Origin: an uncultured Collinsella sp. | GTDB lineage: Bacteria; Actinomycetota; Coriobacteriia; Coriobacteriales; Coriobacteriaceae | Length of the DNA stretch: 64,000 nt | Assembly: GCA_934643145.1 (NCBI GenBank) | Contig: CAKUBM010000008.1 | Span: 1 to 64,000, forward strand | Direction: 5' to 3' | Program-made: the position numbers and the translations under genes | In this document: positions 54,711 to 62,192 of the stretch, in pieces | Layout of the letters: each line of letters begins with the position of its first letter | Numbering within the stretch: position 1 is the stretch's first letter | Notes under the pieces: generated by a model | The model's database searches: none | Seen by the model: only the letters and a program-made list of their open reading frames with translations | Told to the model about the DNA's origin: nothing

Positions 54711-55841
54711 ATGCCCAACAAACCCGTGAAGATCATCATGCTTACCGGATACCTCGGTGCCGGCAAGACCACGCTGCTCAACCACATCCTCGCTAACGAC
54801 GGCGGCATCCGCGCCGCCGTGATCGTCAACGATATCGGCGAGATCAACGTCGACGCCAGCCTTATCGCCGACGGCGGCCTTTCCGAGACCGACGACCTCA
54901 TCCCGCTCACCAACGGCTGCATCTGCTGTACGCTTTCGGATGACTTGGCCAACCAGCTGCAGGGCATCGCCGACTCGGGCAAGTTCGACTACATCATCAT
55001 CGAGGCCTCGGGCATTTGCGAGCCCATCCCCATCGCCTACACCATCTCGAGCTTCTGCGACGAGGCCAAGGTGGGCGGCGAGCCCAAGCTCGCACTCGAC
55101 AACATCGTGGCCGTGGTCGACTGCGCCCGCATGTACGACGAGTTCAACGGCGGTCGCGACCTGCTGGCCGAGGACATCGACGAGGACGACATCGAAAGCC
55201 TGCTCATCCAGCAGATCGAGTTTTGCTCCACGCTGATCCTCAACAAGACCGATACCGTCACGCCTGAGCAGATCGCCGAGCTCAAGGCCATCGTGCGCAG
55301 CCTGCAGAAGGACGCCGTGATCGTCGAGGCCCAAAACGGCGAGGTCCCCATGGAGGAACTGCTCGATACCGACCGCTTCGACTTTATGCGCGCCTACAAC
55401 TCCGCCGCCTGGATCGAGGCCATGGAGCACCCCGAGGAGCACGACGACCCCGAGGTGCTCGAGTACGACATCGAGACCTTTGTGTACTCGCGCCGCAAGC
55501 CATTTGACCTGCAGAAGTTCACCGATTTTGTTGAGCAGGAGTGGCCCGACGAGGTCATCCGCGTCAAGGGCCCGCTGTGGCAGGCCAGCAATCCGGACAT
55601 GTGCTACATGTTTGAGCAGGCCGGCCACCAGATGCGCCTGATGGAGAACGGCTTGTTCGTTGACTCCGCGCCCGAGGGCGAGAAGCAGAAGATCATCGAC
55701 GAGAACCCCGAGATCATGCAGATTTGGGACGACGAGACGGGCGACCGCATGACGAGCCTGTGCATCATCGGCCGTCACATGGACAAGGATGCGCTCATCG
55801 CCTCCCTCGATGCCTGCCTGACTGACTGGCACCGCGCCTAG
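54711..55841 (+). CDS. CobW/GTP-binding metal chaperone
   Basis: 376 residues, G3E GTPase. Walker A GYLGAGKTT (~residues 13-21), the metal-binding CICC within NGCICC, EASGICEP and the base-specific NKTD are all present. CobW-family proteins deliver zinc or cobalt to client enzymes. The middle (~115-175) is rich in Asp and Glu (DIDEDDIES). ATG 54711 has AAAGGAGG close upstream; ATG 54690 lacks one. Followed by a family B palindrome with terminator form. Confidence 0.88.
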   Translation: MPNKPVKIIMLTGYLGAGKTTLLNHILANDGGIRAAVIVNDIGEINVDASLIADGGLSETDDLIPLTNGCICCTLSDDLANQLQGIADSGKFDYIIIEASGICEPIPIAYTISSFCDEAKVGGEPKLALDNIVAVVDCARMYDEFNGGRDLLAEDIDEDDIESLLIQQIEFCSTLILNKTDTVTPEQIAELKAIVRSLQKDAVIVEAQNGEVPMEELLDTDRFDFMRAYNSAAWIEAMEHPEEHDDPEVLEYDIETFVYSRRKPFDLQKFTDFVEQEWPDEVIRVKGPLWQASNPDMCYMFEQAGHQMRLMENGLFVDSAPEGEKQKIIDENPEIMQIWDDETGDRMTSLCIIGRHMDKDALIASLDACLTDWHRA

Positions 55842-55880
55842 GTTTATCTAAGCGGGCATTTTTCCGCTACGTAACCGCCA

Positions 55881-55920
55881 AACCACCACGAAGGTGCCTG
55901 TCCCCTTCGTGGTGGTTTTT
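55881..55920 (+). terminator. Family B palindromic element, copy 2, in terminator form
   Basis: Perfect 12-base arms AACCACCACGAA and TTCGTGGTGGTT enclose GGTGCCTGTCCCC; TTT follows. It lies between the CobW and TrmL genes and shares arms and loop with 15692-15724. Confidence 0.75.
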
Positions 55921-55941
55921 CGTTCTGAGCCAAGGAGATTC

Positions 55942-56541
55942 ATGTTCAACATTGTGCTGTATGCGCCCGAGATTCCGGCCAATACGGGCAATATCGGCCG
56001 CACCTGCGTGGTTACCGGCTCCCGCCTGCATCTGGTGGAGCCACTGGGGTTTTCGCTCGACGACAAGACGGTGCGTCGCGCCGGCCTGGGCTACTGGCAA
56101 AACTTGGACGTGACGACCTATGCCGGCTGGGAGGATTTCCTTGCGTGCAACAGCCTCTCCCCCGCCGATGGTCGCCTACATCTGCTGACCAAAAAGGCAC
56201 GCCGCACCTATGCGCAAAGTACCTACCGCGACGGTGACTATTTGGTCTTTGGCAGCGAGAGCTCGGGCATTCCCGAGGAGCTGCTCGCTGTGGCGCCCAC
56301 GCGCTGCGAGCGCATCCCTATGCTGCGCGATTGCGACTCACTCAATAACGCCGAGGCTTGGGAAGCCCACGAGGAATCGCTCGGACATACCGAGGACAGC
56401 CACGAAGCCATCCTTCAACAGGATATCTGCGGCAACTTCGTCGACCCGGACGACTACCGCATCAGCGCACTCAACCTCTCCAACAGCGCCGCCATCGTCC
56501 TCTACGAGGCCCTGCGCCAAACAGGCTTTCCGGGAATGTGA
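55942..56541 (+). CDS. trmL: tRNA (cytidine(34)-2'-O)-methyltransferase with insertion
   Basis: 199 residues, SPOUT/SpoU family. It has the TrmL start MFNIVLYAPEIPANTGNIGRT, the SAM-knot motifs YLVFGSESSGIPEE and, near the end, ALNLSNSAAIVLYEA. Between them is an insertion of ~40 residues (LRDCDSLNNAEAWEAH through GNFVDPDDY) not present in the usual ~155-residue enzyme. It methylates the ribose of the tRNA wobble base. ATG 55942 has AAGGAG upstream. Its TGA stop overlaps a family C palindrome. Confidence 0.9.
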   Translation: MFNIVLYAPEIPANTGNIGRTCVVTGSRLHLVEPLGFSLDDKTVRRAGLGYWQNLDVTTYAGWEDFLACNSLSPADGRLHLLTKKARRTYAQSTYRDGDYLVFGSESSGIPEELLAVAPTRCERIPMLRDCDSLNNAEAWEAHEESLGHTEDSHEAILQQDICGNFVDPDDYRISALNLSNSAAIVLYEALRQTGFPGM

Positions 56542-56565
56542 CAAAGGGACTGCCCCTATTTTCAC
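56538..56565 (+). repeat. Family C palindromic element, copy 1 (decayed)
   Basis: GTGACAAAGGGACTG followed by CCCCTATTTTCAC; the right arm has decayed from the CCCTTTGTCAC of other copies. It overlaps the trmL stop codon. Confidence 0.65.
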
Positions 56566-56684
56566 ATTCAAGCACCATGTCGATGACACACACCTAATTG
56601 ATGCTCTAAATTACGGACCATCGCTTTTAATCAGAATTAACTAGAATAAAATGAAGTTAAACGGCGGTGTGAAAGGAGAGCCTT

Positions 56685-57785
56685 GTGGAATATCTCGAGA
56701 ACCCGTTTACCCCCAGTTTTGGTGAGGTTCCTGCTCATCTCGCTGGCAGACAACAGATTATTCGGGATTTGGACCGTGCCTTCTTGAGCCAGCGCAGGCG
56801 CCCAGAATTGACCTCGATCTTTTCAGGCGCGCGTGGAACCGGTAAAACCGCTCTCATGTCGTCGCTCGCGACAAGGGCGGAATCCCACGGCTGGATAGCC
56901 GTAAAAACGACCGCGCTCCCGGGAATGCTTGAGGAAATCGAGTTCGGGGCGAAACGTGCTGCCGGCCATCTTATCGACCCGTCCAACCACTTCGAAGTCA
57001 CCGGTCTCGGAATTGCACCGCTCGGCAGCATCGAGGTCGATCGCGTTCACGATGTCTCAACCTGGCGTTATCGCATGAGCGACATCATCGACCAGCTCAA
57101 CGAGGCGGGCACTGGTCTGCTCGTCACGGTTGACGAGGTGGACCCGACACTCGACGAGATGATTCAGCTCGCAGCGACGTATCAGCACTTTGTGACCGAT
57201 GGGAAACGCGTCGCCCTGCTCATGGCGGGACTTCCCAACAACGTATCGACGCTACTGAACCACAAGACGGTCTCGTTCCTTCGCCGCGCCCAACAATATC
57301 ATCTGGGTCGCATTGCCGACTATGACGTGCGCGAGGCCTTGATTCGCACAATTCAGGAAAACGATCGCCTAGCAGATGCTGAGGGAATCGATAGAGCCGT
57401 TCGCTCTATCTCTGGTTTTCCCTTCCTATTGCAACTCGTAGGCTACCGTGCCTGGGATCTCACAAGCGATTCGAAGGAAATCTCGTCACGCGACTTTGAC
57501 CTGGGAATCAAAATCGCGCGCGACGAGATGGACGACCGAATCCTCGCGGCAACCTATCGGGAACTCACTGCAGAGGACAAGCGATTCCTCATCGCCATGC
57601 TCGATGACGAGGAAGAGTCCACTACCGCTGACCTTGTCGAACGCCTTAAGCGTTCGCCGCAGCAGGTCTCCCGCTACCGACGCCGCATGATAGATGCCGG
57701 CATCATTGGAGAACGCGGGCGCGGAATCGTCGCTTTTGAATTGCCATTCTTCCGCGACTACCTCGCCGCTCAATGCGTGAAATAG
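56685..57785 (+). CDS. AAA-family ATPase with C-terminal winged helix
   Basis: 366 residues. Walker A GARGTGKT (48-55), Walker B LLVTVDE (145-151), then the segment TVSFLRRAQQYHLGRI and a C-terminal winged-helix-like stretch (EESTTADLVERLKRSPQQVSRYRRRMIDAGI). The layout is like archaeal Orc1/Cdc6-type or MalT-like standalone ATPases. GTG 56685 follows AAGGAG. A paralog at 60979-62097 shares the FLRRAQQ region and architecture. No obvious partner gene or substrate; a role in DNA or plasmid-type maintenance or in defence is speculation. Upstream DNA is notably AT-rich. Confidence 0.8.
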   Translation: MEYLENPFTPSFGEVPAHLAGRQQIIRDLDRAFLSQRRRPELTSIFSGARGTGKTALMSSLATRAESHGWIAVKTTALPGMLEEIEFGAKRAAGHLIDPSNHFEVTGLGIAPLGSIEVDRVHDVSTWRYRMSDIIDQLNEAGTGLLVTVDEVDPTLDEMIQLAATYQHFVTDGKRVALLMAGLPNNVSTLLNHKTVSFLRRAQQYHLGRIADYDVREALIRTIQENDRLADAEGIDRAVRSISGFPFLLQLVGYRAWDLTSDSKEISSRDFDLGIKIARDEMDDRILAATYRELTAEDKRFLIAMLDDEEESTTADLVERLKRSPQQVSRYRRRMIDAGIIGERGRGIVAFELPFFRDYLAAQCVK

Positions 57786-57793
57786 AAGTCAAC

Positions 57794-57820
57794 GTGACAA
57801 AGGGGCAGTCCCTTTGTCAC
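57794..57820. repeat. Family C palindromic element, copy 2
   Basis: Perfect 11-base arms GTGACAAAGGG and CCCTTTGTCAC around GCAGT. It lies 8 bases after the ATPase stop and 5 bases before the UvrA-like stop on the other strand. Confidence 0.9.
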
Positions 57821-57825
57821 ATCGT

Positions 57826-60318
57826 TTAGAGGTAACGGCCGGTAATGCTCTTGGAGCAGGCAGCAATGTCGGCTGGCGTGCCGGTGCAGACGATTTGCCC
57901 GCCGGCGTCGCCACCGCCCGGGCCCATGTCGATCACATAATCGGCGTTACGGATAAGGTCGAGATCGTGCTCGATCACGACAACCGTAGCGCCCTTGGCA
58001 ACGAGGCCGTCAAACACACTCAGCAACACCTGAACATCGAGCGGATGAAGGCCGATCGTGGGCTCGTCGAACACGAACACGGCATCATCCTGCACGCGAC
58101 CCATCTCGCTCGCAAGCTTAAGACGCTGCGCCTCGCCGCCCGAAAGCGCCGGCGTGGGCTCGCCGAGCGTGAGATAACCCAAGCCCAGGTCGTGCAGGGT
58201 CTGTAAGCGCGCCTGAACTTTCTTGAGCCCCACCGTAGCGTCGAGGGCCTCGTCCACACTCATGTCCATGAGCTGCGGCAACGTAAGCAGGCTCCCGTCC
58301 TTGCCCTCGCGATGGATATGCGAGGCCGCGTCTGCATAGCGTGAGCCGCGACATGACGGGCAGACGATCTCGACATCGGGCAAAAACTGCACGTCGAGCG
58401 ATATCGAACCCGTGCCATCGCACGTAGGGCAGCGCAAGGCGCCGGTGTTGTAGCTAAAGGCGCCCGCCTTGTATCCCGCCGCCTTAGCCTCGGGCGTACG
58501 GGCGAAGGCGCGACGCAGCTCATCATGGATGTCGGCATAAGTTGCCACCGTCGAGCGCACGTTGGCGCCGATAGGCGTAGCGTCAATCAGATTTGCACGG
58601 GCAATGCCCTCGGCATCGACCCAACGCACGTGCCCCGGCAGGCGCTCGCCGGCTGCCTGCGCCTTGAGTGCCGGAATGAGCGTCTCGAGCACCAACGTCG
58701 TCTTACCCGAACCCGAAACGCCCGTCACCGCGACCAAGCGACCGCGCGGGATATCGACTTCGAGCGGCTTGACGGTATGGATGGTATCTGTCGCCATGCG
58801 GATATGGCCCCGGTCGAACATTTCGTCGTCAGTCACCTGCGGGCGCAAGCGCTTGGGGTCTGCGCGTAAAAACGGCGCGATGCGGCTGCCCTGCGATTGT
58901 TCGACCTCGTCCACCGTACCAGCGGCGATCACATTACCGCCGCCTGCTCCGGCAACGGGGCCCATCTCGACCAGATAGTCAGCTTCCGCCAGAACGCGTG
59001 TATCGTGGTCGACAACGACCACGGTGTTGCCGTCATCCACCAGATCGCGCATTACGCCCACCAAGCCGTCGACATTGGCAGGATGCAAGCCAATCGAGGG
59101 CTCGTCCAGCACATAAAGCACGCCCGTCGATCGGTTGCGCACCACGCGGGCGAGCTGCACACGCTGGCGCTCACCCGTGGAGAGCGTGGCGCCTGCGCGA
59201 TCGAGCGAAAGGTAATCGAGACCCAGGTCGACCAGACGACGGGCCGTGCGCAAAAACGAATCGCAGATATCCGTCGCCATGGGCTGCATCTCGGCCGGCA
59301 AGGATGCGGGCACCCCGCGCACCCACTCAATCGCCTCGCCCAGCGTCATGGCCGCCGCCTGTGCCAGATTGATACCGCGCACCTGGGGTTGGCGCGCGGC
59401 CTCGGAGAGGCGCGTGCCGCCGCAATCGCGGCATGGGCCCTCGCGTAAAAAGCGCGCCACGCGTTTGAGACCCTTGTCGTCCTTAACCTTGGCGAGCGCA
59501 TTCTCAACGGTATAGACGGCGTTGTAATAGGTGAAGTCGAGCGGCGTGGCGCCCTCGCCGTTTTTGGGAACGTAGAGGATGTGCTTCTTAACCGCCGGGC
59601 CATGGAACACGATATCGCGCTCGGCGGGCGTGAGCTGGTTAAACGGCACGTCGGTGCGCACGCCCATCTCGCCGGCCACCTGCTTCATCAGGTCCCACAT
59701 GAGCGTGCCCCAGGGAAGCACTGCGCCCTCGTTGATAGTCTTCGACTCGTCGGGCACCAGGCTCGCTTCGTCCACTTCGCGCATGACACCGGTGCCGCCG
59801 CAGGTGGGACACGCACCGCCGCTATTGAAAGCCAAATCCTCGGCACTCGGCGCGTAGAACTCGCGGCCGCATTCGGGACACGTAAGCGTCAGACCCGCAG
59901 CCACGTTAAGGCTCGGCTCCACACGTGCCCCGCAATGCGGGCACACGTGATGGGCACAACGGCTAAAAAGCAGACGCAGGCTATTGTTGAGCTCGGTCAT
60001 GGTGCCAAAGGTCGAGCGCACGCCTGGCGCACTGGGGCGCTGATGCAACGCGAGCGCCGCCGGCACGTGCAGCACTTCATCCACCTGAGCGTGCTCGGCC
60101 TGGGTGAGCCGTCGGCGGGTATAGGTGCTGAGCGCCTCCAGGTAGCGACGCGAGCCCTCGGCATAGAGGACCCCCAGCGCCAGCGAGCTCTTGCCCGAAC
60201 CCGACACGCCGGCAATACCCACGAGCTTTCCCAGCGGAATATCGATATCGATGTTCTTGAGGTTGTGGACACGTGCACCGCGCACCTCGATAGCACTTGG
60301 TTGTTGCGACACCGTCAT
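57826..60318 (-). CDS. UvrA-like ABC ATPase
   Basis: 830 residues, shorter than UvrA (~950). Two ABC modules have Walker A GVSGSGKSSLA and GVSGSGKTTLV, Walker B VLDEPSIGLHP and VFDEPTIGLHP. Signature loops read LSTGERQRVQLA and LSGGEAQRLKLA; the Thr in the first is unusual. Zinc-finger cysteines are in CPHC/CPEC, CPTCGGTG and CPTCDGTG/CPSCRGSRY. It resembles the second UvrA or DrrC-type proteins linked to drug resistance more than the repair protein; UvrB and UvrC are not nearby. ATG 60318 has GGAAGGGGA upstream. Confidence 0.88.
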   Translation of the reverse strand: MTVSQQPSAIEVRGARVHNLKNIDIDIPLGKLVGIAGVSGSGKSSLALGVLYAEGSRRYLEALSTYTRRRLTQAEHAQVDEVLHVPAALALHQRPSAPGVRSTFGTMTELNNSLRLLFSRCAHHVCPHCGARVEPSLNVAAGLTLTCPECGREFYAPSAEDLAFNSGGACPTCGGTGVMREVDEASLVPDESKTINEGAVLPWGTLMWDLMKQVAGEMGVRTDVPFNQLTPAERDIVFHGPAVKKHILYVPKNGEGATPLDFTYYNAVYTVENALAKVKDDKGLKRVARFLREGPCRDCGGTRLSEAARQPQVRGINLAQAAAMTLGEAIEWVRGVPASLPAEMQPMATDICDSFLRTARRLVDLGLDYLSLDRAGATLSTGERQRVQLARVVRNRSTGVLYVLDEPSIGLHPANVDGLVGVMRDLVDDGNTVVVVDHDTRVLAEADYLVEMGPVAGAGGGNVIAAGTVDEVEQSQGSRIAPFLRADPKRLRPQVTDDEMFDRGHIRMATDTIHTVKPLEVDIPRGRLVAVTGVSGSGKTTLVLETLIPALKAQAAGERLPGHVRWVDAEGIARANLIDATPIGANVRSTVATYADIHDELRRAFARTPEAKAAGYKAGAFSYNTGALRCPTCDGTGSISLDVQFLPDVEIVCPSCRGSRYADAASHIHREGKDGSLLTLPQLMDMSVDEALDATVGLKKVQARLQTLHDLGLGYLTLGEPTPALSGGEAQRLKLASEMGRVQDDAVFVFDEPTIGLHPLDVQVLLSVFDGLVAKGATVVVIEHDLDLIRNADYVIDMGPGGGDAGGQIVCTGTPADIAACSKSITGRYL

Positions 60319-60343
60319 CACTCCCCTTCCCGTTGATCGAATA

Positions 60344-60368
60344 TGACAAGAGGACTGTCCCTTTGTCA
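60344..60368. repeat. Family C palindromic element, copy 3
   Basis: TGACAAGAGGAC followed by CTTTGTCA in the right arm; one mismatch from the perfect copies. It lies between the UvrA-like start and the GNAT stop. Confidence 0.85.
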
Positions 60369-60370
60369 CA

Positions 60371-60925
60371 TTACTCGTACCGTGCCTGCCTGCGCCAGTC
60401 TTCGCAGGTCAAATACGTAAAGCACTCGGTACGTACATCGCCCATAAGCTCGCAGGGCACGTCGCGCTCAACGTGATGCGGCGCGAATCCACACTTTTGC
60501 TGAACGCGTAACGACTTGTTATTGCCCTCGTAGTATCCGCACCAAAGCGCCTTGCAGCCAAGCGTTTCGAACGCATAGCGCTGCATGGCTCGCACCGCCT
60601 CGGGAGCAAAGCCTCGGCCCCAGAACGGCTTGGCGACCCAATAGCCCACCTCGAACTCGAGCCCGCCTCTTTGGCTGTTCGACTCGCAGCGAGGCGGCAT
60701 GAGCCCGATGCTGCCCACGGGCTCGTCTGCCTCAGCCAGGCAAATGGCAAAGGTATGGGGCGCCGCAAAGACCGTCCGAATGATCTCCCTGCTCTCCTCA
60801 ATGCTTCGATGGGGCGGCCAACCCGCAGCCGGCCCCACGTCCGGATCGCTCGCATATGCAAACAGGCTCGCCGCATCCGTCTCGCGCCACGGACGAAGCG
60901 TCAAACGCTCGGTATGAATCACCAT
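60371..60925 (-). CDS. GNAT-family N-acetyltransferase
   Basis: 184 residues, RimJ/RimL-like. HTERLTLRPWRETDA is the family start, GYWVAKPFWGRGFAPEA contains the acetyl-CoA loop (W-G-R-G-F/A), and NNKSLRVQQKCGF is the usual C-terminal motif. Substrate unknown, likely a protein or small-molecule amine. ATG 60925 has GAGAGG upstream; ATG 60946 is possible. A family C palindrome abuts its stop codon. Confidence 0.88.
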   Translation of the reverse strand: MVIHTERLTLRPWRETDAASLFAYASDPDVGPAAGWPPHRSIEESREIIRTVFAAPHTFAICLAEADEPVGSIGLMPPRCESNSQRGGLEFEVGYWVAKPFWGRGFAPEAVRAMQRYAFETLGCKALWCGYYEGNNKSLRVQQKCGFAPHHVERDVPCELMGDVRTECFTYLTCEDWRRQARYE

Positions 60926-60950
60926 GTTTTGACCTCTCTCAGACATCGAT

Positions 60951-60977
60951 GTGACAAAGGGACTGTCCCTTTGTCAC
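60951..60977. repeat. Family C palindromic element, copy 4
   Basis: Perfect 12-base arms GTGACAAAGGGA and TCCCTTTGTCAC around CTG. Its right flank CATTACTCGT is identical to that of copy 3, including the last codon and stop of each neighbouring gene. Confidence 0.92.
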
Positions 60978-60978
60978 A

Positions 60979-62097
60979 TTACTCGTGCCATAAAATGCGA
61001 TCGCGAATGTATGCGCCCAGCATGGGCACGGTAAACCGGACCAGGCCGTATCCGGCGGCCTCGATGACGCGCTCGCGAATCAGGCTTGCGCGATATTTAC
61101 TCGTCCAGCTCTGGGTGCGATCACAGCGCTCAATGATGTCCGCCATGCGCGTCGGCTTGCCCTCGTCAACCGCCATGGCCTCGATAAAGAGACGCTGAGG
61201 GCTGCGCAGCCCGTAATACAGAGGCGCGTCAACCGCTTCGTAGAACTCGGAGACGGCATCCGCATGGCCAGCCTCGACATCGTGCCTTTCGATGACCTGC
61301 GAGCCACGCCGGACAGCAGAGCGCCACATGTAATATCCCACCAGCTGGACCATGTAGGGATGCCCCATACTCTTGCGTGCCGCAAGGTCCGCCGTCTCCG
61401 CGTCAACGTAAAGGCCTGCGTCTTTGACCGTCTGGATATATGAATCGCGCACCTTGGGCAAAGAAATCGCCCCCAGCGTACGCTGCTGAGCACGGCGCAA
61501 AAACGTCACGCTCGGTTCTTCGAGCAGATCGTCAACCATACTGGGCAAGCCGGCAAATACCAGCGCAAGACCGCACTGGTCGCTATCGGGCAGGCCCGTA
61601 GCATCCTGATCTCCGAGCACCTGCTGATAGAGAACGGCAAGAGCCGCCAGCTCCTCGATAGACGCAGACTGTGCCTCGTCAATCGCAAACAGTATGCCCT
61701 TGCCTGGACCGAGCTTCTTGAGGCGCTCGTTGACCAGCCCTCGTAACGTCTCGCCCTTTGCCCGCGCCGCCTCGACCGACATCCGGCCAAACGACGGCCC
61801 GAACTCCATTGACGTCACAACGGGTTTATTCGAGCGAAGCGCGTCGGCTAAGCGGTCGCATAAGCCAAGCGAAGCGGAATCGGAGACAACCGCCCATCCG
61901 CGCTCGCTGGCTAGACGTTGCAGCTCCCGCAGGAGAACCGTTTTGCCGCAGCCGCGGTTTCCCGTAATGAGCATGAGCCTACCCGGCGCTCCGGCGCCGT
62001 TATCGAGCCCTTCCTCGAAATCTTCGATGACCGACTCGCGACCGATGAGTATCGGAGGCCGCTTGCCGGCCGTTGGCTTAAAGGGGTTTGGATTCAT
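60979..62097 (-). CDS. AAA-family ATPase, paralog of 56685-57785
   Basis: 372 residues. Walker A GNRGCGKT (46-53), Walker B ILFAIDEAQ, and the SVTFLRRAQQRTLGAI stretch that matches the other ATPase; the C-terminal ~80 residues again look like a winged helix (RMADIIERCDRTQSWTSKYRASLIRERVIEAAGYGLVRF-like). ATG 62097 has AAGGAGG upstream. Three 10-base repeats occupy the upstream region. Architecture is shared with standalone archaeal-type ATPases; function unknown. Confidence 0.82.
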   Translation of the reverse strand: MNPNPFKPTAGKRPPILIGRESVIEDFEEGLDNGAGAPGRLMLITGNRGCGKTVLLRELQRLASERGWAVVSDSASLGLCDRLADALRSNKPVVTSMEFGPSFGRMSVEAARAKGETLRGLVNERLKKLGPGKGILFAIDEAQSASIEELAALAVLYQQVLGDQDATGLPDSDQCGLALVFAGLPSMVDDLLEEPSVTFLRRAQQRTLGAISLPKVRDSYIQTVKDAGLYVDAETADLAARKSMGHPYMVQLVGYYMWRSAVRRGSQVIERHDVEAGHADAVSEFYEAVDAPLYYGLRSPQRLFIEAMAVDEGKPTRMADIIERCDRTQSWTSKYRASLIRERVIEAAGYGLVRFTVPMLGAYIRDRILWHE

Positions 62098-62130
62098 GTC
62101 GGCCTCCTTGGATTGGCAAACGCTGTTAAT

Positions 62131-62162
62131 AGTTATACCAACTTATACCGAGTTATACCAAC
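62131..62162 (-). promoter_or_regulatory. Three 10-base tandem repeats upstream of the ATPase gene
   Basis: TTATACC occurs at 62133, 62143 and 62153, within units AGTTATACCA and ACTTATACCG, exactly ten bases apart and so on one face of the helix. It lies 35-65 bases upstream of the ATG. Likely an operator, perhaps for the ATPase's own winged helix. Confidence 0.6.
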
Positions 62163-62166
62163 AGGA

Positions 62167-62192
62167 TGCGACAAAGAGACTGACCATCTATC
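62167..62192. repeat. Family C palindromic element, copy 5 (degenerate)
   Basis: TGCGACAAAGAGACTGACC then ATCTATCAC: about six changes from the consensus. It overlaps the stop codon of the TetM-like gene. Confidence 0.5.
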
